NCBI GenBank assembly: GCA_023457035.1
Contig: JAEWNN010000176.1
Span: forward strand, 1 to 64,000
Source of the DNA: Verrucomicrobiota bacterium
GTDB taxonomy: Bacteria; Verrucomicrobiota; Verrucomicrobiia; Opitutales; Opitutaceae
Length of the DNA: 64,000 nt
Direction: 5' to 3'
Part shown: positions 44,425-52,730 of the stretch, piece by piece
Layout of the letters: each line of letters starts with the position of its first letter
Position numbering within the stretch: the stretch's first letter is position 1
Program-made: the position numbers and the translations under genes
The notes under the pieces: model-generated
Seen by the model: only the letters and a program-made list of their open reading frames with translations
Told to the model about the DNA's origin: nothing
The model's database searches: none

Positions 44425-45417
44425 TCAGAACAACGCGCCGGCGGCGACGCCTACGGCGCTGATCGGGCCCTGGTCGCTCATGCCGTCGAGCGCCCGGTCG
44501 GCCTTGCGGACGACGCCCTGCACGTCCTTGTAGAGCTGATCGTCGACGAGGAGCTTGCCGAGCGTGCCCTCGCCGCTGCTGAGCTTGGCGGAGAGCGTGC
44601 GGAAGTTGGCGATGGTGAGCTTGAGGTTCTCGGCGGTGGCCGGGTCGTAGAGCAGTGTACCCACGGCGCCCTGACCGGATTTCACGTGGTCGATGACGCC
44701 GCGGGTGTCCGCGACGAAGATCTTGGCCTCGCCGGCGGCGGCGCGGATCTCGGCGATGGCGGCGAGCAGTTCGTCGTGCGCGGTGGGCTCGTTGATGAGC
44801 TTGCCGATCGTGCCCCGACCGGAGCGGATCTCGGTGGTGATGGCGTCGAGGTTGTCGATCGTGCGCTTGAGCCCGTCGCTGTTGTCGCTGACGAGCTTGT
44901 CGAGCTTCTGGAAGAGGCCGCCCTGGCCGTTGGCGCCAGCGGTCATGCCGTTGATGCCGGAGAGGGCGCCCTTGATGTCGCCGGCGACGCTGCCGAGGTC
45001 GGCGAGGATGGTGTTGATGTCGGCGCTCTCCTTGGTGGGGAGCTGGCCGCCGGGGGCGACGGTGCCGGCGTTCGGGGTGCCGAAATCGAGCGAGACGTAG
45101 CCGCCGCCGAGCAGGCCGGCCATGGCGATGGTGGCGGTGGCGTCCTTGGCCACGCGGGTGCCGTTGTTGAGGAGCAGCACGGCCTCGGCGTGGCCATCGG
45201 CCAGACGGGTCTCCTGGACGGAGCCGATGCGCACCCCGGCCTGGCGCACGTCGTCGCCGGGCTTGAGTTCCTTGAGGGTGTGGAACTGGGCGACCACCGT
45301 GTAGCCCTGCTGGCGGGAGAACGAGCCGCCGTTGAGGGCCTCGTAGGTGATCCAGAGCAGCGCGCAGCCGAGCAGGAAGAAGAGGCCGACGCGGGCGGAC
45401 ATTTGGGCGTTGTTCAT
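44425..45417 (-). CDS. mlaD: MlaD-like MCE-domain lipid-transport protein
   Basis: Membrane-anchored periplasmic protein of about 330 residues, the substrate-binding part of an Mla/Mce lipid transporter. One membrane helix (VGLFFLLGCALLWITYEAL) precedes the MCE domain (YTVVAQFHTLKELKPGDDV, AGVRIGSVQETRLADGHAEA, GLLGGGYVSLDFG). The C-terminal half is helical, with a repeated pattern GRGTIGKLINEP, GQGAVGTLLYDP and GEGTLGKLLVDD. Last gene of the operon; its start overlaps the end of mlaF by four bases. Confidence 0.93.
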   Translation of the reverse strand: MNNAQMSARVGLFFLLGCALLWITYEALNGGSFSRQQGYTVVAQFHTLKELKPGDDVRQAGVRIGSVQETRLADGHAEAVLLLNNGTRVAKDATATIAMAGLLGGGYVSLDFGTPNAGTVAPGGQLPTKESADINTILADLGSVAGDIKGALSGINGMTAGANGQGGLFQKLDKLVSDNSDGLKRTIDNLDAITTEIRSGRGTIGKLINEPTAHDELLAAIAEIRAAAGEAKIFVADTRGVIDHVKSGQGAVGTLLYDPATAENLKLTIANFRTLSAKLSSGEGTLGKLLVDDQLYKDVQGVVRKADRALDGMSDQGPISAVGVAAGALF

Positions 45418-46220
45418 GAGGAGGTCTCCAAGTGCTTGAAGCGTGGATTCTGCGGATCGATTTTCGGATTGAGAAAGTCCTGCACGGCGGGCTCGGGCAG
45501 GGCGCGCAGCTCGGCGGGCGTGGTCACGGCGACCAACCGGCCCTTCATCAGGATCGCGACGCGGTCGGCGATGGTGAGCGCCAAGTCGCGGTCGTGGGTG
45601 ACGACGACGGTCGTCACCGAGATGTGCTGGCGGAGGGTGGCGATGATCTCGGAGATCGTGGCCGCCATGACCGGGTCGAGCTCCGAGGTGGGCTCGTCGA
45701 AGAGGATGAGCTGGGGCTCCATGACGAGGGCGCGGGCGACGGCGACGCGCTTCTTCATGCCGCCGGAGAGTTCGGAGGGGAACTTGTGCAGGGCACCCTC
45801 GAGCGAGAGCACCTTGAGGGCGCGCATGACGCGGTCGCGAATCTCGGGCTTCGGGCAGAGCCGGTGTTCGAGCGGGTAGAGCGCGAGGTTGTCGTAGACG
45901 GTCAGCGAGTTGAAGAGCGCGCCGGCCTGGAAGACGAGGGCGAGGGCGTAACGGTCGCGGGTGTCGGGGTCGGCGGGGTCGTGGCCGTCGACGCGCACCG
46001 TGCCGGCGGTGGGCAGATCGAGGCCGGCGATCTGGCGCAGGAGCACGCTCTTGCCGGAGCCGCTCGGGCCCATGATGGCGAAGATCTCGCCGGGGTTGAC
46101 CGCGAGGTTGATGTCGGTGAGGACGGGCTGGATGCCGAAGTGCTTGGCGAGGCCCTTGACCGCGACAGCCACCGGCTGGCGGTCGGAGCTGCGGGCGACG
46201 TGATGGGTGGTGGTTTTCAT
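45414..46220 (-). CDS. mlaF: MlaF-like ABC transporter ATPase
   Basis: Cytoplasmic ATPase of about 268 residues that powers the Mla-type lipid transporter. Walker A is GPSGSGKSVLL, the signature LSGGMKKRVAVARAL, Walker B LILFDEPTSELDPV, and the H-loop VVVTHDRDL. GGMKKR is the characteristic MlaF/MkI signature variant. The start at MKTTTHH lies 11 bases after the stop of mlaE, and the end overlaps mlaD. Confidence 0.95.
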   Translation of the reverse strand: MKTTTHHVARSSDRQPVAVAVKGLAKHFGIQPVLTDINLAVNPGEIFAIMGPSGSGKSVLLRQIAGLDLPTAGTVRVDGHDPADPDTRDRYALALVFQAGALFNSLTVYDNLALYPLEHRLCPKPEIRDRVMRALKVLSLEGALHKFPSELSGGMKKRVAVARALVMEPQLILFDEPTSELDPVMAATISEIIATLRQHISVTTVVVTHDRDLALTIADRVAILMKGRLVAVTTPAELRALPEPAVQDFLNPKIDPQNPRFKHLETSS

Positions 46221-46231
46221 CGGCGCGGGGC

Positions 46232-46987
46232 TCAGGCGAGAAGCTTGGTGACGAAGAAATCGAGCACCAGGATGAGGATGAGCGAGATGACGACGGCGCG
46301 GGTGACCGAGGCGCCGATCTCGCGCGGGCCGCCGCGGGTGCGCAGGCCGGTGTTGCAGGCGGTGAGGACCACCACGAAGCCGAAGATCTCGGATTTGATC
46401 AGGCCGTGGGTGAAGTCGGTGGTGCTGAGGTACTGGCGCAGGCTGCGGAAATAGATCTCGGGCGAGACATCGATGATCTGCACGTAGTGGCAGACGACCG
46501 CGCCGCCGATCCAGCCGATGACGATGCCGACGGTCACCAGGAACGGCATGAAGAGCAGCACCGCGAGCAGGCGGGGCAGCACGAGGAAACGCTCGGGCGG
46601 GATGTTCATCGTCACGAGGGCGTCGACCTCCTGGTAGACCTTCATCGAGGCGAGTTCGGCGGTGGTGGCGGAGCCGACGCGGCCGGCGAGGATGATCGCC
46701 ACCATCACGGGCCCGAGTTCGCGGGTCATCGATTCGCCCACGAGGGTGCCGATCATCTCCTGCATGCTGATGTCGGCCATGGTGATGCCGGCCTGGAGGG
46801 CGAGCACGGCGCCGATGAAGAAGCTGAGGATGCCGACGATGGGCAGCGAGGTGTAGCTGCCGAGGTAGGCCTGCTCGACGACGCGCTTGATGATACGCGG
46901 GGCGGTTGGCAGGGAGGCGAAGGCACGCCAAGCGAGGATGATCGCGCTGCCGATGCCGTCGCAGGTTTCAGTGACGATGCTTTTCAT
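46232..46987 (-). CDS. mlaE: MlaE-like permease
   Basis: Inner-membrane permease of about 251 residues. Family blocks are LPIVGILSFFIGAVLALQAG, ELGPVMVAIILAGRVGSATT, AELASMKVYQEVDALVTMNI and TGLRTRGGPREIGASVTRAV. Five or six membrane segments are visible. The start overlaps the stop of the upstream gene by four bases (ATGA), so translation of the whole operon is coupled. Confidence 0.95.
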   Translation of the reverse strand: MKSIVTETCDGIGSAIILAWRAFASLPTAPRIIKRVVEQAYLGSYTSLPIVGILSFFIGAVLALQAGITMADISMQEMIGTLVGESMTRELGPVMVAIILAGRVGSATTAELASMKVYQEVDALVTMNIPPERFLVLPRLLAVLLFMPFLVTVGIVIGWIGGAVVCHYVQIIDVSPEIYFRSLRQYLSTTDFTHGLIKSEIFGFVVVLTACNTGLRTRGGPREIGASVTRAVVISLILILVLDFFVTKLLA

Positions 46988-48435
46988 GGTTGGCCGGCGG
47001 CGGGCGCCGGAGCGGGGGCGTTGGCGGGAACGGGGTGGCGGGGCGCGAAGAGCGCGGGGAGCACGGAGAAACGGGTACGGCCGGCCTCGCGCGAGAGACG
47101 GCAGAGCGGACCGAGGTCGATCGCCCAGTTGGCGGCTTCGCGGCGGTACGTCACGCAGTCGAAGAGGAACGCGGTGCGCACGGACTCGGGCGAGCGGCGG
47201 TCGAAGCGGTAGAGGGCGAAGAGCGGCGACCAGAGTTGGCGGACTTCGGCGTCGTGCTGGTAGAAGACCTCGAAGGGGCTGAGGGCTTGCACCTGGCGGC
47301 GGCCGGCGCCGTTGTCCCATGCGCTGAAGAGCGGCCACAGGTGGGTCTTGCGGGCGTGGGGCGCGGCGGGGCGGAGCGGGTCGCGCTGGTCGAGGTTCCA
47401 GTAGACGAAATAGAGCAGCTGGGTCTTGGTCTGCGCGAGGCCGGCATCGGTCCAGCGCTCCCGGCGGAAGAACGGCCAGGCCACCCAGGTCTTGTCGGTG
47501 CCGCCGGGTTTGACGGCGTGGGTGTAGAAGGGCGCCCAACGGTTGCGGATACGGCCGTCGGCACCGCGGCCCTGCACCCAGAGGGGCCAGAGATAGCGCG
47601 TCTCGTCGTAGGCGACAGGGGTGGTCTGATGCAGGGTGCCCCAGAAGAGCCACAGGTCGTCGCGCAGGCCGGGGGCGCGGCGGGTGGAGAAGAAGGGGAA
47701 CGAGGCGCGGAGCGTGTCGGTGCCGCCTTCGACGGCGCGATCGCGCTCGAGCCAGAACGGCCAGGCGACGAAGCGTGAGCGAGCGGTGGCGCCGCCGTCT
47801 TTCGTGCGTTGGCCGTAGAGGGGCCAGAGAGCCCAGCCCTCCTCGCCGCCGCCATGGATCTCGCGGTAGAAGGGCCAGACGAGGTCGGTCTCGACGCGTT
47901 CGCCCTTCTGCCAGCGGCTGTAGAGCGGGAAGAGGGTGAAGTCGATGCGGTCGTTGCCGAAACGGCGCTTGATCACGCCGTGGAGGGGGAGCAGCGCGTG
48001 ATAGCTTGTCTCCGGTTCTCCGGTGCGTCGCGAGAAGTAGAACGGCCAGACATCGAAGCCGCGCCAGTCGGCGGGCTCGGCGGGGGTGCCGGTGCGGCGG
48101 TCGGAGTTGACCAGGGAGAAGAAACTCCAGCGCGTGTCGCCGGCCTGGCTCGTGCGGTAGAAGAAGGGGAAGAGAAGGTAGTCCTGGGTGCGGTCGCTCC
48201 CGGTGAAGGTGCGGTGGAGGACGAGCGGGCGCAGGCCCCATTCGTGGCGATCGGCGAGGTTGTGGTCGAAGAGCAGCGGGCCGGCGGCCTCGGTGCGGGT
48301 CTCGGCGGCGCCGGCCGGGCCGGCGGACTCCCGGCGGGTGGACACAGGCCAGAGGTTCTCGTCGGCGGCCGGTAGCAAAGCCGGCACCACGAGACACAGC
48401 AACACCGCCAGCCACCGCTGCCTAGGTGAACGCAT
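46984..48435 (-). CDS. Secreted W-P-F/L repeat protein heading the Mla operon
   Basis: Exported protein of about 483 residues with a signal peptide (WLAVLLCLVVPALLPAADE). The mature chain shows at least nine repeats of an amphipathic block centred on W-P-[FL]-[FWY], such as DVWPFYFSRR, LVWPFYREI, ALWPLYGQR, VAWPFWLER, YLWPLWVQG, VAWPFFRRE and HLWPLFSAW, spaced about 25-45 residues apart. I do not recognise a named family. The pattern could be an outer-membrane beta-barrel in which each block is a strand pair, which would fit a partner of the Mla transporter. It is translationally coupled to mlaE. An ATG 42 bases upstream (48477) is possible but weakens the signal peptide. Confidence 0.8.
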   Translation of the reverse strand: MRSPRQRWLAVLLCLVVPALLPAADENLWPVSTRRESAGPAGAAETRTEAAGPLLFDHNLADRHEWGLRPLVLHRTFTGSDRTQDYLLFPFFYRTSQAGDTRWSFFSLVNSDRRTGTPAEPADWRGFDVWPFYFSRRTGEPETSYHALLPLHGVIKRRFGNDRIDFTLFPLYSRWQKGERVETDLVWPFYREIHGGGEEGWALWPLYGQRTKDGGATARSRFVAWPFWLERDRAVEGGTDTLRASFPFFSTRRAPGLRDDLWLFWGTLHQTTPVAYDETRYLWPLWVQGRGADGRIRNRWAPFYTHAVKPGGTDKTWVAWPFFRRERWTDAGLAQTKTQLLYFVYWNLDQRDPLRPAAPHARKTHLWPLFSAWDNGAGRRQVQALSPFEVFYQHDAEVRQLWSPLFALYRFDRRSPESVRTAFLFDCVTYRREAANWAIDLGPLCRLSREAGRTRFSVLPALFAPRHPVPANAPAPAPAAGQP

Positions 48436-49115
48436 CACAGGATTTTGTAGTTCGTTGGACCGTGGAGGCTGAGACATCGCCGGCGTCGGGACGGCTTTGT
48501 GTGAAACCTGACGGTTGGTCAGTGGGCTAACGATCTGGCCCGGAGAAGCAATCGTGATGTTGCCGCGGCAGGACGAACGGTCCCCGCGCCCGGTATGCGG
48601 GCTGTGGGCATGGTGGGGTGTGGGGCCGGGCGTGGATGGGATGGAACACCACGGATTGCCCGGAGCGGCTGGGCCGCAACCAAGGCCGGTGAAACCGCTG
48701 ATGCACGCCGATCCACGCTGATCCGGAAGATGGCGGAAGACGCGGCAACCGACACGGGAGACGGAATTGACTCACGCGGAGGCGCGGAGACCGCAGAGGG
48801 TTCGGACAAGCGGAAGGGCTCGTTTCTCCGCGCGCCACCACTTCGGAGTTCGTTCACAGCGAGCCGCGTGAGCGAGGGAAAACATCCCGAGAAACGAAGG
48901 TTTGCTGCGGTAGTACTACGGATCGGCACGGATTCGACGATCCCGCCAACCGCGGTGATCGGTGTGATGCGTGGACAAGTTCCGACTGGTTCGACTATGC
49001 CTCGTCGCCGCCCCGCGGGACCGCGCCCCGGCGCGCGTCTGTGCTGGGTGGCGGTCGCTCTTGCGCCGAGCGGTGCGAGCGAGTTCGCACCCTCCGCGGA
49101 CTGCTTGGCCATAGC
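48436..49115. repeat. Intergenic repeats
   Basis: No gene is seen in about 680 bases. Units are GATGCACGCCGATCCACGCT (about 48701), a CACGCGGAGGCGCGGAGACC palindrome (about 48772-48840), an inverted relative of the 790-880 block (about 48838-48920), CGCGCCCCGGCGCGCGTCTG (about 49022), and GAGCGGTGCGAGCGAGTTCG (about 49077). The order here is roughly the reverse of that at 700-960. Confidence 0.6.
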
Positions 49116-50756
49116 TCAGGCGTGGACCAGCGTGGCGGGGGCGCCGAAGCGGCCGTGCTGGCCGCAGGGGAAACGGAAGAGGCGCAGGATCTGGTCGAAC
49201 TCGTGCAGGTAGGCGCGGGCGAGTTCGGGGTGGCGGGCGACGACGAGCAGGTCGTGCGAGAGCACGGAGGTGTTGTACCAGTTGAAGCTGCCGTCGAGCA
49301 CGACGTGGTCGTCGATCACGCAATACTTCGAGTGGAGCGGGCAGTAGGGGACACGCTGGTCGGTCTGTCCGTAGGCGAGCGCGACGGGGATGCCGCCGTG
49401 GACGAGACGGGCGACGGCGGGCAGGAGCGGGCGGCGGATCTCCTCGTCCATGGTGTGCGCCTGGCCGGGGTCGCCTTGGCGGGCCAGGTGGCCGTTGAGG
49501 ACGAGCTGGACGTCGACCCCGCGGCGGCGGGCCTGTAGCAGGGCGTCGATCACGCTGTCGCCGTGCTCGCCGCGGAGCTCGTTGATGAGGAAGAGGCAGG
49601 CGCGGATGGAGCGGCGGGCGCGGCCGATCTCGGAGAGGATGGCGTGGTGGGGACGGTAGAGGTTGCCGTTGAGGATGGTGTGCTGGCCGAAGGTGGAGAG
49701 GAGGTTGAAGGGACTGAGGGGATCGATGCCGTAGGGCTGGATCACACCCCCGCGGACGGACTCGAAGATGTTGTCGAGGAGGCGGCAGACACCCTCGGAG
49801 TGGAAGACGAGGCCGGACTCCCAGTTGGCCCACCAGCGCTCGAAGGTGATGTTGAAGGAGCCCTCGAGGCAGTGCTCGGTGCCGAAGAGCACGAACTTGT
49901 GGTGCATGTCGGTGTCGACCTCGACCAGCGGGTGTCTCTGGCAGGCGAAGACGCCGAGCAACTCGAGGCCGGAGCGCTTGAGGCGGGCGTAGTTGGGACT
50001 GGTGGTGAGCATCATCTTGCGCCAGTCGACGACGCACTGCACGGGGACGCCGCAGGCGTGGGCGTGGAGGAGGTGGTTGCAGAAGTCGGTGTCGTCGATG
50101 CAGTCGACGCAGACGTGGATGCCGGGGGTGGAACCGGGGTGCTCGAGGTGCGCGCGGATCGTCTGGTCGAGGCGTTCGTGGATGTAACGTTTCGGGTGGT
50201 ACGGGTGGGCGGGGGTGCCCTTGGTGAACTTCGGGGTGAGGCGGAGGGAATCGAAATGGCGGTTGTACCAGTCGACATCGCGCTGGAGCGGGGCGGGATC
50301 GACCTCGCGGGTGCGGTAGGTGTTGCAGGCGACGGGCCGGCGGTCGTGCGGGACGCGCAGGGGCTCGCCGTTGCCCAGCCGGGCGCCGCCGACGAGCAGG
50401 TAGTCGTGCTCGGAGGGGATGGAGCGGCCCTGGTGGTGCACGATGTAGGAGAAGTTCACCGCCGTGGCCGGGCCGAGCAGGTCGCAGTAGGGGTGGAGGA
50501 AACAGTCGCGGGTGTGGCGGCGGTGGCGGTTCCACTCGGCGTCGTAGGGATCGGTCTCGACGAGGTAGTGCTCGCAGACGCCGCCGGGTCGCCAAACCTT
50601 GAGGATGACCTTCACGTTGGTCTCCGGGCCCCAGCACACCTCGAAACGCAGGCGCGCCCAGCGCAGGAGGAAGAGGTGACCGAATTCGTTGCGGCGGGGA
50701 AACACCGCTCCCAGTTCAACTTCGCAGGGCAGGGCGAACTGTTCGGCGAAGGTCAT
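49116..50756 (-). CDS. Phospholipase-D-like protein
   Basis: Protein of about 546 residues without a signal peptide. The C-terminal half holds the two phosphodiesterase units of the PLD superfamily. The second is standard (LHSKYCVIDDHVVLDGSFNW: H-x-K-x4-D). The first is altered (MHHKFVLFGTEHCLEGSFN): it keeps H-x-K but has Gly where Asp is expected. The N-terminal ~170 residues (VFPRRNEFGHLFLLRWARL, VILKVWRPGGVCEHYLVET) are unfamiliar and may be a binding domain. It lies 195 bases downstream of a second nuclease-like gene on the same strand. The substrate could be phospholipid or nucleic acid. Confidence 0.85.
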   Translation of the reverse strand: MTFAEQFALPCEVELGAVFPRRNEFGHLFLLRWARLRFEVCWGPETNVKVILKVWRPGGVCEHYLVETDPYDAEWNRHRRHTRDCFLHPYCDLLGPATAVNFSYIVHHQGRSIPSEHDYLLVGGARLGNGEPLRVPHDRRPVACNTYRTREVDPAPLQRDVDWYNRHFDSLRLTPKFTKGTPAHPYHPKRYIHERLDQTIRAHLEHPGSTPGIHVCVDCIDDTDFCNHLLHAHACGVPVQCVVDWRKMMLTTSPNYARLKRSGLELLGVFACQRHPLVEVDTDMHHKFVLFGTEHCLEGSFNITFERWWANWESGLVFHSEGVCRLLDNIFESVRGGVIQPYGIDPLSPFNLLSTFGQHTILNGNLYRPHHAILSEIGRARRSIRACLFLINELRGEHGDSVIDALLQARRRGVDVQLVLNGHLARQGDPGQAHTMDEEIRRPLLPAVARLVHGGIPVALAYGQTDQRVPYCPLHSKYCVIDDHVVLDGSFNWYNTSVLSHDLLVVARHPELARAYLHEFDQILRLFRFPCGQHGRFGAPATLVHA

Positions 50757-50951
50757 GGCGGACGAGGGATGAAGGTGACGGAAGCGGATGGATGCGGTGT
50801 AGGTGGGGGCAGAGAAGTTGATGAAGGAGGGCGGCTCAGCGGGGGGGGCGGAGCCTTGGGCCGGCGTCCGGTCCAACACGGGTCTGGAGACCCGTGCCCC
50901 GAGGGGGAGCGCGCGCCACGGGGCTCCTGGAGGAGGGTGTTCATCGGAGGA

Positions 50952-52460
50952 TCAGCGGGGCTCGAACTCGACGAGGTAGCCGGGGTGGTCGGAGACGCGG
51001 CCGTAGTCGGTGTCGGTGAAGAGCTCGCGCGCGGCGACCGCCTCGAGCCGGCTGTCGCGGTGGGCGAAGAGGTAGTCGATGCGACCGTCGGCGGGATCGG
51101 GGCGGGGGCGGTCGGGCGGGGGCGGGGCGAAGCCGGCGGCGGCGCGCTCGCGGAGTCGCGCGACGAGGAACTGGTCGGCGAAGAGGCCGTCGCCGGTGGC
51201 GAGATCGTAGCCTTCGCCGCCGGCGGGGATGTTGAAGTCGCCACAGAGCAGGGTGGCGGCGGTGCCGCCGTTGTGGCGTTCGCAGGCCCACTGGCGCAGG
51301 CGGGGAAACTGCTCGCGGAAACCGTCGTTGATCCAACTCAGGTGGGAGGAGAAGACATTCACCGGCCCGATGCAGGGGACGTCGATGCGCGCGTGGACGA
51401 CGCGGCGGGAGTGGATGCTGCGCGGGTCGGCGCCGGTGGAGACATAGCCGGAGTCGGTGCCCAGGAACGGGTGACGCGAGAGGATCGCGCTGCCCTCGCG
51501 GTAGCGGTCGAAGCCGAGGTGCGACCAGTCGTGGGCGATCTGGTAGGGGCGACCGATGCGCTCCTGGATGAGGCGGGCGGTGTTGGCGGCCCAGTCGCCC
51601 TGGCCGTCGTTCCAGGGTTCGGCGACCTCCTGCAGGCAGACGATGTCGACCCCGAGATCGCGGATCGCCTCGGCGATGCGCCAGAGCTTGGCGTCCTGGT
51701 CGGGCTCCTGGTTGCAGTGGAGGTTCAGCGTGAGGACCTTGAGGCGGTCGCGGCGGGCGCAGTAGTTGCAGCCGAAGTTGTCGTCCCAGGTCGTGCCGCC
51801 GCCGGTCTCGCAGGCGATGGCGTACTCGACCCGGAAGGCGGCGCCGAGGCCGAGGTGGCTGATCCAGACCGCGTCGCCGTAGCGGTTGGGGTTGCGGGCG
51901 TTGCTGGCCGCGGTGCGGCCCCAGTGGCGGCGGCGGAAGTAGCACGGAGTATCCGTGAATGTGCGCCAGCGGTCCGTCGACCAACGGACGAAGACACGGG
52001 TGATGGCCGTGGTCGGTCGCAGGGCGACGGTGATCGGGAGGTAGTCCTGGCCGGGGGCGAGACGTGGGCGGTAGTCGGTGTGGAGCAGCGCGTAGGGACC
52101 GAGAAGGCGGATGCCGGAGTCGGCGTTGAGGTCGTGGTTGAAGCCGTCGTTGTTGTCCCAGTACTCCTCGCCGGCCATGCGACCGCGGGCCGCGAAACGG
52201 ATGTCGCCCGGGAGGGTGTCGGCGTCGTCGGCCGCGGTGCGGGAGGCGGTGGCGTGCCAGAGTTCGCGGTGCGGGCCGAGCGAGCAGAGCCAATGGGCTC
52301 GGGCGGAGTGCCAAGCACCGTCCTCGCCGGCCCAGTGGACGGCGACGTCCTTCTCGAAGGCGCGGTTCTCGACGAGGAGGCGGAAGGCAAGATCCTGGCG
52401 TGCGCCGTCGCCCTGGCGGGAGATGACGTTGGCGGCGTAGAGGAGCTCGATGGGTTTCAC
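50952..52460 (-). CDS. Endonuclease/exonuclease/phosphatase protein with CBM21-like modules
   Basis: Protein of about 502 residues, no obvious signal peptide. The C-terminal EEP domain has VLTLNLHCNQEP, VDIVCLQEVAEPWNDG, SAILSRHPFLG, FSSHLSWINDG, LLCGDFNIPAGG and SDHPGYLVEF; these carry the usual Asn, Glu, His and Asp active-site residues. The N-terminal half shows two starch-binding (CBM21-like) segments: VENRAFEKDVAVHWAG with EEYWDNNDGFNHDL, and FVRWSTDRWRTFTDTP with TWDDNFGCNY. A sugar-binding module on an EEP enzyme is unusual. The GTG start at 52458-52460 directly precedes KPIELLYAANV. It pairs with the PLD-like gene downstream. Confidence 0.82.
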   Translation of the reverse strand: MKPIELLYAANVISRQGDGARQDLAFRLLVENRAFEKDVAVHWAGEDGAWHSARAHWLCSLGPHRELWHATASRTAADDADTLPGDIRFAARGRMAGEEYWDNNDGFNHDLNADSGIRLLGPYALLHTDYRPRLAPGQDYLPITVALRPTTAITRVFVRWSTDRWRTFTDTPCYFRRRHWGRTAASNARNPNRYGDAVWISHLGLGAAFRVEYAIACETGGGTTWDDNFGCNYCARRDRLKVLTLNLHCNQEPDQDAKLWRIAEAIRDLGVDIVCLQEVAEPWNDGQGDWAANTARLIQERIGRPYQIAHDWSHLGFDRYREGSAILSRHPFLGTDSGYVSTGADPRSIHSRRVVHARIDVPCIGPVNVFSSHLSWINDGFREQFPRLRQWACERHNGGTAATLLCGDFNIPAGGEGYDLATGDGLFADQFLVARLRERAAAGFAPPPPDRPRPDPADGRIDYLFAHRDSRLEAVAARELFTDTDYGRVSDHPGYLVEFEPR

Positions 52461-52730
52461 GGGCGGCGGCAGTCGGTGAGCAGTGGACAGTGGACCGAGG
52501 TCCGTGGAAGGAATGCGGAGGCCCGATGGTGGTTTGCTTGTCTCCCGCGAAGCGGAACGTGTCTCAGTGCAGTCGGGGCGGGAAGGAACGCGGTTTTGGC
52601 ACACCTGCAAGGAGCCAGCTGGCAAGATCGGGTGGCCGCGCAGCGGGGGCTGCGATCGCGGTTTGTGGCGGAAAAAGAAACGCCGCTCACCCGAGCGGCG
52701 TTTCTGGTGAAGCGGGCGAGGGAGATGTGC

